A stretch of DNA of 35,013 nucleotides from an uncultured Anaerolineae bacterium (lineage in GTDB: Bacteria > Chloroflexota > Anaerolineae > Anaerolineales > Villigracilaceae), in the NCBI GenBank assembly GCA_903910795.1, contig CAIWAX010000334.1:1-35013 (forward strand), read 5' to 3'. The notes beneath the pieces were generated by a model. The model made no database searches. It was not told the DNA's origin and was given only the letters and a program-made list of their open reading frames with translations. Position 1 is the first letter of the stretch; every line of letters begins with the position of its first letter. Positions 26,395-34,929 of this stretch are shown here, in pieces. The position numbers and the translations under genes were made by a program.

Positions 26395-28080
26395 ATGGAT
26401 GATGAAAAATCTGCGGAGTCTGCGGCTTATTCCGGACGCTGGGTGGCGCTCGTCCGGGGGAAAGTTGTTGCCCAGGGTGACAGCCGTGAACAGGTTTTTC
26501 AATTCGCGCGCCGTTCGCGCAGCAAGGAAAATATTGAAATCCGATTTATGCCAGTAATGCCTGTTTCTTCCCCTTTGTTGGAAGCTGTCCGAACCGCCAT
26601 CCCTGCGGGTGAACCTGTTTACCTGGTGGGCGGCGCAGTTCGAGACGCGGTATTGGGTCGTGCTTCCCGCGACCTGGATTTTGCTTGCCTGCATGGTATC
26701 AAGTTGGCCAGATCAGTCGCGGATGCTTTGAAGGCAGCCTTCTTTCCGATGGACGAAACCTTTGATACTGGCCGGGTGATCCTTCAAAACGCGGACGGCA
26801 GCCGGGATATTCTGGACTTTGCCGGTTATCGCGGCGATTCGCTCGAGGCTGATCTTCGCGGACGGGATTTTACGATCAACGCGGTTGCCATGGATCTGAA
26901 TACAGGCACAATTTTTGATCCTCTGGGCGGTGTCATGGACATCCGTAACAGACGCATCCGGGCCTGTTCGGAAAGCGCACTCAGGGATGATTCTATCCGA
27001 ATATTACGGGGTATCCGCCAGGCCGCGGCTTACGGTTTTTCGATTGACCCGGACACGCGCAAGTTAATGAAAGCCGCGGCTGGCCTGCTGCCAAACATCT
27101 CCCCTGAGCGTTTGCGGGATGAATTATTTAAGATTTTATCCGGGCCAAAACCGGATAGTGCTGTGCGAGCGTTGGAGATATTGGGAACGCTTCCATATAT
27201 TTTGCCTGAATTGCCTGCCCTGAAAGGGATGGAACAGTCAGCCCCGCACGTTTATGATGTCTGGACCCACACGCTGGCTGTTTTGCGTCACCTTGAAGGT
27301 ATTCTGGACGTACTTTCCCCATCTTACAATGAACAAAAAGCCAACGCGGACTGGATGAACGGCCTGGTTGTGTTAAAGCTCGGCAAATATCGGGCCCAAA
27401 TCAACGAACATCTGGGCAAGAATTTGAATGTTGACCGCACGGCCCGTTCAGTTTTGTTTTTTGCCGCGCTTTATCATGATGTAAATAAACCGCAGACAAA
27501 ATCAATCGAAGAAAATGGCCGCATCCGTTTCCTCGGGCATGATGAAATGGGCGCGCAGACAGCCGCGCAACGCGGAATGGCGCTGCATTTCAGCAATGAT
27601 GAACTGCAACGACTGCGGTTGATTATCAAACATCACATGCGGGTTCATGGTCAAACCAACCGTAAGGAGGCTGGCGTGGAAACCAGCCGTAAGGCCATTT
27701 ATCGTTTTTTTCGCGATTCCAACGAAGCCGGGATTGATTTAATTCTTCTGGCTCTGGCGGATACCCGCGCTACCTATGATCACACGCTGACCCAGCAACA
27801 TTGGGCGGCGGCCCTGGATGTGAGCCGGACTTTGTTGGATGCCTGGTATGAGAAGGCAGATGAAATGATCAGGCCTCCGGCTTTGGTGAACGGAGATGAT
27901 TTGATTTCCACCCTGCAGCAAAAGCCCGGACCGGAAATTGGTAAATTGTTGGAGGCCATTCGGGAAAACCAGGCAGCCGGGTTTCTGAACACACAGGCTG
28001 AAGCATTGGCGTTTGCGAGAGATTGGCTTGTCACGGCGCATGAATCTGCTAAGAAAGCTGAAGATTCTGGCCAACCGTAA
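26395..28080 (+). CDS. CCA tRNA nucleotidyltransferase / poly(A) polymerase family protein with HD domain and DUF5678-like N-terminus
   Basis: PVYLVGGAVRDAVLGRASRDLDFAC (class II NTase), GDSLEADLRGRDFTINAVAMDLNTGTIFDPLGGVMDIRNRRIRACSESALRDDSIRILRGIRQAAAYGFSI, HD motif AALYHDVNKPQTK; N-term YSGRWVALVRGKVVAQGDSREQVFQFA. ORF table starts at 26386; MDDEK start at 26395 is equally plausible. Confidence 0.92.
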   Translation: MDDEKSAESAAYSGRWVALVRGKVVAQGDSREQVFQFARRSRSKENIEIRFMPVMPVSSPLLEAVRTAIPAGEPVYLVGGAVRDAVLGRASRDLDFACLHGIKLARSVADALKAAFFPMDETFDTGRVILQNADGSRDILDFAGYRGDSLEADLRGRDFTINAVAMDLNTGTIFDPLGGVMDIRNRRIRACSESALRDDSIRILRGIRQAAAYGFSIDPDTRKLMKAAAGLLPNISPERLRDELFKILSGPKPDSAVRALEILGTLPYILPELPALKGMEQSAPHVYDVWTHTLAVLRHLEGILDVLSPSYNEQKANADWMNGLVVLKLGKYRAQINEHLGKNLNVDRTARSVLFFAALYHDVNKPQTKSIEENGRIRFLGHDEMGAQTAAQRGMALHFSNDELQRLRLIIKHHMRVHGQTNRKEAGVETSRKAIYRFFRDSNEAGIDLILLALADTRATYDHTLTQQHWAAALDVSRTLLDAWYEKADEMIRPPALVNGDDLISTLQQKPGPEIGKLLEAIRENQAAGFLNTQAEALAFARDWLVTAHESAKKAEDSGQP

Positions 28081-28108
28081 GTTGGAATAAGCGCGAGGTG
28101 CTTGAAAA

Positions 28109-28876
28109 TTGGAAAAACTTCTGATAAATAACCTTTCATTGGCTTTTGAAAGACATGGAAAAGGTATCCCGCTGCTTTTGATCCATGGATTTCCGCTTGA
28201 CCATGCTTCATGGAATCCTTTGCTTCCTCAGATCACATCTCTTTTTGATGTGATCTTGCCGGACCTGCCGGGCTTTGGTTCATCGGATATACCCGATGAA
28301 ATCCATACCATTGCTGAAATGGCTGCTGACCTGGCTGTTCTCCTGGATGAGTTGAATATTCAAAAAACCTGCCTGGCCGGACATTCCATGGGGGGGTACG
28401 TTGCGCTGGCGTTTGCGCATGCGTACCCCGCAAGGGTGCTGGGGCTTGGGCTGATCGGTTCCCAGGCTGCATCTGACACTGCTGAGCGCAAGGCTGGACG
28501 ATATTCTCAGGCCGGACAGGTGGCATTACGCGGCCCGGAAGAGGTGGTTGGCATGGCCGAAAAGCTTTCGGCTGATCCAGTCTTTGAGCCATTTTTCCGG
28601 GAAATTATTTTGCGCCAGCGCTCCGCAGGGCTTGTCAATGCCATCAAGGCTATGGCCGAACGCCCAGACGCATTCGGTTATTTGGAACGATTTTCCTTTC
28701 CTGTTACTCTTCTCCACGGACAGGCGGATAGTTTGGTACCGGTTGAACGCTCTCGTGAAATGAAGAAACGCATTCCGGCTGTGGAACTGGTTGAGCTTCC
28801 CGGGGTTGGACATTCGCCGGCAGTGGAAGCTCCCCTGGAAACCGCCCGAATTTTGTTGAATTTATCTGGTCGTTAG
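28109..28876 (+). CDS. Alpha/beta hydrolase
   Basis: 255 aa, TTG start; LLLIHGFPLDHASW, CLAGHSMGGYVALAFA (GHSMGG nucleophile elbow), LPGVGHSPAVEAP (His). Confidence 0.9.
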   Translation: MEKLLINNLSLAFERHGKGIPLLLIHGFPLDHASWNPLLPQITSLFDVILPDLPGFGSSDIPDEIHTIAEMAADLAVLLDELNIQKTCLAGHSMGGYVALAFAHAYPARVLGLGLIGSQAASDTAERKAGRYSQAGQVALRGPEEVVGMAEKLSADPVFEPFFREIILRQRSAGLVNAIKAMAERPDAFGYLERFSFPVTLLHGQADSLVPVERSREMKKRIPAVELVELPGVGHSPAVEAPLETARILLNLSGR

Positions 28877-28932
28877 CGCTCACGAATGAAATTAGGGGAT
28901 GGAGCCTGATCCATATCGCTTGAAATGGAACG

Positions 28933-28972
28933 AAAAGAGACCCGCCATTTTTATATATGGCGGGTCTCTTTT
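28933..28972. terminator. Bidirectional intrinsic terminator between convergent genes
   Basis: AAAAGAGACCCGCCAT-TTTTATAT-ATGGCGGGTCTCTTTT, perfect 16-bp stem. Confidence 0.93.
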
Positions 28973-28987
28973 CGATTGACCGGGCAG

Positions 28988-29284
28988 CTATGGGTAAATT
29001 TCGCCCAGAATTGGCTCGTACATACAGCGGCAGCCGTGGTTATGCGAGCAGCCTTCGTGTGGTAGAACTGCTACCGAGTCTTTTGGAAAAGTTCCGCGAG
29101 ATTCATAACACAACGGGCAGGCATCATTGGCAACGTTGATCCGAATGGCGGTGACACGCGCATTAGTTCTAAAGTTCTTGAGAGCAATGGCGGAATTTGA
29201 AAAATCCCGTAATTCAACTTTGCAGTTGATACAATTTGTGGCTGTGTCGGGGGAAGTTGCATTGCAGCGGGAGCAGGTTTGCAC
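28988..29284 (-). CDS. Small double zinc-ribbon-like protein of unknown function
   Basis: 98 aa; MQTCSRCNATSPDTATNCINCKVEL (CxxC-x10-CxxC) plus CPLCYESRGTFPKDSVAVLPHEGCSHNHGCRCMYEP. Confidence 0.75.
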   Translation of the reverse strand: MQTCSRCNATSPDTATNCINCKVELRDFSNSAIALKNFRTNARVTAIRINVANDACPLCYESRGTFPKDSVAVLPHEGCSHNHGCRCMYEPILGEIYP

Positions 29285-29342
29285 GTCCGATCTCCTGAAA
29301 TTTTTTGTAATTTTACTCTGGGCGGATGCGCCTGCAAAGGTT

Positions 29343-29780
29343 TTATGATAGATTGGTGGCGCTGGCTTTGTTGTTTGCCCGATTATTCTTCAGCATGCTG
29401 GATAATTGACTTTCAACAGCGTAACGGCGGGTCAGATTATGGATATGTGCCAGAAGAACCATATTCGGCACAGGTTTTGACATGTAATCATCAGCGCCAG
29501 CATCCAGGGCGCTGGAGATTACATGCGGATCATCGAGCGCGGATAAAATTGCAATGGGGACATTCGTAAATGTGCGCAAAGTCTTACAAACTTCCCACCC
29601 ATCTGTTTCGGGGAGTAGAAGATCCAAAATAATGATATCCGGATGTTCAACCCGCGCCAGTTCGAGGCCATCCATGCCGCTTGCAGTTGAGATCACATTC
29701 ATGCCGTTTTTTTCGAGCAGCATACCCAGGAGCTCAGTCATGGAAGAATCGTCGTCTATAATCAGTACTTTGATTGACAT
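29343..29780 (-). CDS. Stand-alone response-regulator receiver protein
   Basis: 145 aa; VLIIDDDSSMTELLGMLLEKNG, IIILDLLLPETDGWEVCKTL, PIAILSALDD, DDYMSKPVPN. Confidence 0.92.
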   Translation of the reverse strand: MSIKVLIIDDDSSMTELLGMLLEKNGMNVISTASGMDGLELARVEHPDIIILDLLLPETDGWEVCKTLRTFTNVPIAILSALDDPHVISSALDAGADDYMSKPVPNMVLLAHIHNLTRRYAVESQLSSMLKNNRANNKASATNLS

Positions 29781-30039
29781 GATATTTCCTCTTCGTCTGA
29801 TTATGCCAGAAAATAATCAGGTTAGACTTTACATACAACTAACAACTTCTACTTCTTCATTACTGGTTGCTTGCACACCCGGGCATCCTATAAGATCAGC
29901 TTATCTTTTTAGAGCTCGATTATTTGAAAAACTATCCCAATGGGTTGTTAGAAAAATGAGCAGGTCAAAATGATGTTTGTGGTAAACTTATTCCGTTTTG
30001 CGTTTATCGCTATCATATCTTTCTCGTAAGGAGACGAAA

Positions 30040-32802
30040 ATGGCAAAAAAATGGGTATATCTATTTGAAGAAGTTGCAAAAGCTGAAAAATACGCCGGTT
30101 CTTGGGAAGGCGTACGTGGTTTATTGGGAGGCAAGGGATCTGGTCTGGCTGACATGACTCGCGCGGGCGTCCCTGTTCCTCCAGGTTTTACCGTTACAAC
30201 CGAAGCCTGCAATGAATATCGCAAAACCGGTCAGTTTCCGGAAGGCATGTGGGATCAGGCACTCAAGTCGTTGAAGCATGTCGAAAAAGCGACCGGGAAG
30301 AAGTTTGGTGATTCCAATGACCCGCTGCTTGTTTCCTGCCGGTCTGGTGCCAAATTCTCCATGCCTGGCATGATGAACACCATCTTGAACATCGGCCTGA
30401 CCGATAAATCTGCCGCTGGCATGATCAAGCTGACCGGTAACCCGCGTTTTGTGTGGGATTCCTACCGCCGCCTGGTTGAAATGTTCGGCACCGTTGTGAT
30501 GGACATCGAAGACGAGGCCTTTGAGCACCCGTTGGCCGAATACAAGGCCGAGAAGGGCTACAAGCTTGATATCGAAATGCAGGCTGAAGACTGGAAGCAC
30601 ATGGTTTCCGTCTACAAGGATGTCTTCAAGCAGAAAACTGGCAAGGATTTCCCCCAGGATGCAAAAGAACAACTTGCTCTCTCCACCGAAGCTGTGTTCA
30701 AGAGCTGGAATGGTAAGAAGGCGGTAGATTATCGTCGCGCCACCAAGATTTCTGATGATCTCGGCACCGCTGTCAATATCGTTACCATGGTTTTTGGCAA
30801 TATGGGTGATGACTCAGGTACCGGCGTGGCCTTCACTCGCAATCCATCCACTGGCGATAAGAAGATGATGGGCGAGTATCTGCTGAACGCCCAGGGCGAG
30901 GATGTGGTCGCAGGTATTCGCAATGCTGACCAGATCGAACATCTCGTCACACAAATGCCCGAAGTCTACAACCAGTTTATGGATATCACTGCCAAACTGG
31001 AAAAGCACTACAAAGACATGCAGGATGTTGAGTTCACCATCGAGCGCGGAAAACTCTGGATGCTGCAGACCCGCAACGGCAAGCGCACTGCCAAAGCCAT
31101 TGTGAAAATCGCGGTTGATATGGCCAATGAAGGTCTGATCAGCAAGGATGACGCTGTTTTGCGCGTGACACCCGAAGATGTGGATGCCCTCCTGCACCCG
31201 ACCTTCGACAGCGCAGCCAAGAAAGAAGCTGAAAAGGCTGGAAAGTTCCTTGCCAAGGGTGTCAATGCCTCCCCCGGTGCAGCCGTTGGTCAGGCTTACT
31301 TTGACGCCGATAAGGCCGAAAAGATGGCGAAGGAAGAAAAACAGGATACCATCATGGTACGCCCGTTCACCAAGCCGGACGATGTGCACGGCATGATCGC
31401 CTCCAAGGGTGTGCTCACCAGTGAAGGCGGCGCCACCTCTCACGCCGCGGTTGTTGCCCGCCAGTTTGGCATCCCCTGTGTGGTTGGTGCCAACGCCATG
31501 AAGATTGACCTCGAAAGACGCATCATGGTTGTTGGTGATGTGGTTGTCAAGGAAGGCGAATGGATTTCCGTGGACGGTACCACCGGCCAGGTTTTTGTTG
31601 GTAAGATCCCAACCACTGCTCCTACGCTGGAAGAACAGACTGAACTGCTGACCCTGCTGACCTGGGCTGATGAAATCGCTGCCCGCCCCCACATTCGTGT
31701 AATGCCGGATGGCCGCAAGAGCCGCGGTTTGCAGGTGTGGGCCAATGCAGATTATCCGAAGGATGCCCGCCGCGCTCGCGCTTACGGCGCCCAGGGTATT
31801 GGTTTGTGCCGCACCGAGCATATGTTCTTTGAACCGGAACGCCTGCCGATCGTGCAGAAGATGATCCTGGCCAAAACCAGTGAAGAACGCACAAAACAGC
31901 TTGACCTGCTGCTGCCCAGCCAGCGCAAGGATTTTGATGGCCTGTTTGAAGCCATGGACGGTCACCCGGTCATTATCCGTTTGATCGACCCGCCGCTGCA
32001 TGAATTTATGCCCGATGAAGAAAAACTGCTCGAAGAAGTCATCACCATGCGTGTCAAGGGTGAGACCGACGGATTGGAAGCAAAGGAACACCTGCTTACT
32101 TCGATCAGGAGCCTGCATGAATCCAACCCGATGATGGGTCTGCGTGGCGTGCGTCTTTCGATCGCCATGCCCGAAATCGTCGAAATGCAGGTGCGCGCCA
32201 TTTTTGAAGCCGCCGCAGACTGCGCTTTGCGCGGCATCGTGGTCAAGCCCGAAGTTATGATCCCGCTAACCGGCACTGTCAAAGAACTCGAGTGGATCCA
32301 GCCCCGCCTGGTCCGCATTGCCGCCACGGTTCTGGCCGAGAAGAAGGTTGCCAAGCTGGATTACAAGTTTGGCACCATGATCGAAATTCCACGTGCTGCT
32401 GTAACCGCGGCTGAAATTGCCAATTTGGCTGAGTTCTTCTCCTTCGGTACCAACGACCTGACCCAAATGACCTTCGGTTACTCCCGCGATGATGCCGAAC
32501 GCGCCTTCCTGGTCACTTATGTTGAACAGGGCATTCTGGCAAAGAACCCCTTCCAGACTATCGATCGCGCTGGTGTTGGTCGTCTGATGCAAATGGCAAT
32601 CAATGAAGGACGCTCTACTCGCCCCGAATTGGAAGTAGGCATTTGCGGTGAACACGGCGGCGATCCCGAATCGATCGAGTGGTGCCATATCATTGGTAAC
32701 AATTATGTTTCCTGCTCGCCCTTCCGCGTTCCGATTGCCCGCCTGGCTGCCGGCCATGTGGCTCTCAATCACAGTGGAAAAACAAAAGCCGAAGACAAAT
32801 AG
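30040..32802 (+). CDS. ppdK: Pyruvate, phosphate dikinase
   Basis: From MAKKWVYLFEEVAKAEKYAGSWEGVRGLLGGKGSGLADMTRAGVPVPPGFTVTTEAC; GGATSHAAVVARQFGIPCVVGA (phospho-His), GLCRTEHMFFEPERLPI, SFGTNDLTQMTFGYSRDDAE, GICGEHGGDPESI. 5' part of the listed ORF is likely untranslated. Confidence 0.96.
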   Translation: MAKKWVYLFEEVAKAEKYAGSWEGVRGLLGGKGSGLADMTRAGVPVPPGFTVTTEACNEYRKTGQFPEGMWDQALKSLKHVEKATGKKFGDSNDPLLVSCRSGAKFSMPGMMNTILNIGLTDKSAAGMIKLTGNPRFVWDSYRRLVEMFGTVVMDIEDEAFEHPLAEYKAEKGYKLDIEMQAEDWKHMVSVYKDVFKQKTGKDFPQDAKEQLALSTEAVFKSWNGKKAVDYRRATKISDDLGTAVNIVTMVFGNMGDDSGTGVAFTRNPSTGDKKMMGEYLLNAQGEDVVAGIRNADQIEHLVTQMPEVYNQFMDITAKLEKHYKDMQDVEFTIERGKLWMLQTRNGKRTAKAIVKIAVDMANEGLISKDDAVLRVTPEDVDALLHPTFDSAAKKEAEKAGKFLAKGVNASPGAAVGQAYFDADKAEKMAKEEKQDTIMVRPFTKPDDVHGMIASKGVLTSEGGATSHAAVVARQFGIPCVVGANAMKIDLERRIMVVGDVVVKEGEWISVDGTTGQVFVGKIPTTAPTLEEQTELLTLLTWADEIAARPHIRVMPDGRKSRGLQVWANADYPKDARRARAYGAQGIGLCRTEHMFFEPERLPIVQKMILAKTSEERTKQLDLLLPSQRKDFDGLFEAMDGHPVIIRLIDPPLHEFMPDEEKLLEEVITMRVKGETDGLEAKEHLLTSIRSLHESNPMMGLRGVRLSIAMPEIVEMQVRAIFEAAADCALRGIVVKPEVMIPLTGTVKELEWIQPRLVRIAATVLAEKKVAKLDYKFGTMIEIPRAAVTAAEIANLAEFFSFGTNDLTQMTFGYSRDDAERAFLVTYVEQGILAKNPFQTIDRAGVGRLMQMAINEGRSTRPELEVGICGEHGGDPESIEWCHIIGNNYVSCSPFRVPIARLAAGHVALNHSGKTKAEDK

Positions 32803-32817
32803 TTTTCTGAAAACAAC

Positions 32818-32851
32818 AAAAAGCTGGCGGTCAAAAGATCGCCAGCTTTTT
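32818..32851 (+). terminator. Intrinsic terminator downstream of ppdK
   Basis: AAAAAGCTGGCG (32818-32829)-GTCAAAAGAT-CGCCAGCTTTTT (32840-32851). Confidence 0.92.
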
Positions 32852-32888
32852 AATTCTTCCAGTCAGATATCGAGCAAGTTTGCGTTTC

Positions 32889-33701
32889 TTAAGGCGTTGG
32901 CCAGGTCAGAATAACAGGTTTGGTATAACCATGTTTCTCCACCGCGTACAACTTGCCACCCGAAGGTTCCTTGCAGCCGGCTTCATCTTTGACAGTATAG
33001 GATGTTTTGTCGCGGTTGGGTAATGCCACCGGATACCAGAAGTAATTCCCGTTCTGGCAAATGAATAGATCCAGAAAATAACCGTAGTCATCATCCCTGG
33101 TCATAGGCACAACATCCCAATGGATAAAGACATGATCTCCATTCCGAACCAGACTTACATTGTGGGGCGCCTGGTACAGTACGCTGGGGCCTGGCAGGTA
33201 GACATCCGTAACCTTGACAGTGTTTATATCGCCGGTCACAGTCACCACCGATGGAGCCACCCAGCAAAAGTATTTGAGTTTGTCGAACTTAACCCACAGC
33301 CACTTGCTATATTGGAAGCGCCCACGCACGCTGCCGGTATCCCCGGCGTACAAATCGGCCGCGTATAGATACGCGCCATTCGGCCCATATTTGCAGGCTG
33401 CCGCTGGCTGATTGACAACCACGGATGGAAAACTAAAGGTGGGGGTGGCACTGGGGCCGCTGGTTTCTGTGATTGTCGCGGTTGGCGTATCCGTTGGCGT
33501 TTCCGTAGGGCTCTGGCTGGCTGTGGGTGTCATTGTTTCGGTCGGGCTGGGGGGCAGTGTGGGAGTTTCACTGGTTGAGGGTGTCAGCGTGAGCGCCGGC
33601 GGGTTGGGTGTGGCTGTTACCTGCCTGGTTGTCAGCATGGGCAGGTTGCAGGCCATGGAAATCAAACTCAACAATAAGAATACCGGAATAATTTTTCTCA
33701 T
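32889..33701 (-). CDS. Secreted lipoprotein with Thr/Pro/Ser-rich linker, unknown function
   Basis: 270 aa; MRKIIPVFLLLSLISMACNLP (signal and lipobox), long TPS-rich linker TPSTSETPTLPPSPTETMTPTASQSPTETPTDTP, then a C-terminal domain. Confidence 0.85.
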   Translation of the reverse strand: MRKIIPVFLLLSLISMACNLPMLTTRQVTATPNPPALTLTPSTSETPTLPPSPTETMTPTASQSPTETPTDTPTATITETSGPSATPTFSFPSVVVNQPAAACKYGPNGAYLYAADLYAGDTGSVRGRFQYSKWLWVKFDKLKYFCWVAPSVVTVTGDINTVKVTDVYLPGPSVLYQAPHNVSLVRNGDHVFIHWDVVPMTRDDDYGYFLDLFICQNGNYFWYPVALPNRDKTSYTVKDEAGCKEPSGGKLYAVEKHGYTKPVILTWPTP

Positions 33702-33819
33702 GATATTATTTTACAGTTTATCAGGCAGCCTGTCCTGTTTTGACACGCGCAGAATATGAACATTAGAAGCGGGATGCTTCTTTTTGCCAGTTATTTCATT
33801 ATGTATTTTGGAGAATAGC

Positions 33820-34380
33820 ATGGAAACCATCACTGCCATCCATACCCGCCATTCAATTGGAAAGGTAAAGCCCGAATCGCTGCCCCGTGAAACTATTGAA
33901 AAGCTGTTGGACGCTGCTGTGCAGGCTCCCAACCATCACAAGGTGCGGCCCTGGCGCTTCGTGGTGCTGACTGGCGCGGGCAGGGAAAAACTGGGACAGG
34001 TTATGGCTGATTCCTTCAAAGCCAGGTTTCCTGATGCGCCGGCCGAGGCTTTTGAAAAAGAGGCCCGCAAGCCGCTGCGCGCGCCTTTGATCATCGCGGT
34101 GGCGGCAGACTTGCCCGCGGAGCCAAAGATAAACGAGCTCGAAAATATTTGCGCCGCGGCCGCGGCCTGCCAGAATATACTGCTTGCGGCCTACGATCTG
34201 GGTTTGGCGGCCATCTGGCGCACTGGCGACCCCTCCCGTGACCCAGAAATCAAAAAATTCCTCGGTCTTTCACCCGACCAGCCGCTGCTTGGTTTCTTTT
34301 ACATCGGGTTTCCAGATTTTATCCCGCTTGAATCAGTTGCCAGACCTTCTTTTGAAGACCGGACTGTTTGGATGGAATAA
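33820..34380 (+). CDS. Nitroreductase family protein
   Basis: METITAIHTRHSIGKVKPESLPRETIEKLLDAAVQAPNHHKVRPWRFVVLTG...ICAAAAACQNILLAAYDLGLAAIWRTG...LGFFYIGFP; start 33820 with GGAG SD. Confidence 0.92.
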   Translation: METITAIHTRHSIGKVKPESLPRETIEKLLDAAVQAPNHHKVRPWRFVVLTGAGREKLGQVMADSFKARFPDAPAEAFEKEARKPLRAPLIIAVAADLPAEPKINELENICAAAAACQNILLAAYDLGLAAIWRTGDPSRDPEIKKFLGLSPDQPLLGFFYIGFPDFIPLESVARPSFEDRTVWME

Positions 34381-34414
34381 GGATGTTCGCACCAATGGGT
34401 GCTAATCAATATTC

Positions 34415-34443
34415 TTGACGTTTCTTTAACATGGGAGTATATT
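34415..34443 (+). promoter_or_regulatory. Sigma70-type promoter driving the M-box transcript
   Basis: TTGACG (34415-34420), 17-bp spacer, TATATT (34438-34443). Confidence 0.75.
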
Positions 34444-34458
34444 CACCAAGCAAAATAA

Positions 34459-34620
34459 ACCCTCGTTAGGCCAGGCGGCTGCAAGGTATACAAGCCATTG
34501 CCCTGAAACGTCCAAAGACGCGAAAGGGTAGACCAGGCGATGTCGGATTAAGGCATCGCTCAAGGTGGCTGGGAGATAAATTCCTTACGACGCGCAGTGC
34601 CAAAGCTAAACCAGGAGGTG
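34459..34620 (+). ncRNA. M-box (ykoK leader) Mg2+-sensing riboswitch aptamer
   Basis: CCTCGTTAGG...GCCCTGAAACGTCCAAAGACGCGAAAGGGT...GGCGATGTCGGATTAAGGCATCGC...CGCAGTGCCAAAGCTAAACCAGGAGG. Recalled M-box consensus (e.g. B. subtilis mgtE leader) has CGTTAGG, GCCCAAAAATGTCCAAAGACGCCAATGGGT, ATAAGGTGAT and CAGTGCTAAAGCT in the same order. Confidence 0.92.
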
Positions 34621-34651
34621 GATCTGTGTTTTTTAACGCGCATCCAATTTT

Positions 34652-34683
34652 CCTCCTGTGCATTTGACGGGAGGTTTATTTTT
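34652..34683 (+). terminator. Intrinsic terminator, expression platform of the M-box
   Basis: CCTCCTGT (34652-34659)-GCATTTG-ACGGGAGG (34667-34674) then TTTATTTTT; the 5' arm is also complementary to CAGGAGG (34612-34618). Confidence 0.85.
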
Positions 34684-34892
34684 GCCACCGTGCCTGGCCT
34701 GCCAAATTTGCAGCACGGATGAGAAAGAGGTGTGCTCGTGGACTCTGATAGTCTTAAAACCATATCTGGCTCTTTTTGGCGAGATGGTTTTTGGTTCGTT
34801 CCGATTTGCATATTCTCTTCCTGTTGCTGTGTTAGGTCGTAACTTATTACGTCCTTTTAGCCAATAAGGATTTGGCATTGCTAATTGAATTG

Positions 34893-34929
34893 AACCGCCT
34901 GCTCGCAATAGCGAAGGCGGTTTTTTATT
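34893..34929 (+). terminator. Second intrinsic terminator downstream of the M-box
   Basis: AACCGCCT-gc-TCGC-aata-GCGA-AGGCGGTT followed by TTTTATTTC. Confidence 0.9.

Noticed and set aside
30814-32118. 434-aa minus-strand ORF opposite ppdK (and nested ORFs 31008-32772)
   Set aside because: Lies fully antisense to an unmistakable PpdK; composition looks like reverse-frame translation of a codon-biased gene, with no recognisable domain.
33420-33610. GT/GGTGT-rich repetitive-looking DNA
   Set aside because: Explained by the Thr/Pro/Ser-rich linker of the lipoprotein; not a distinct tandem-repeat array.
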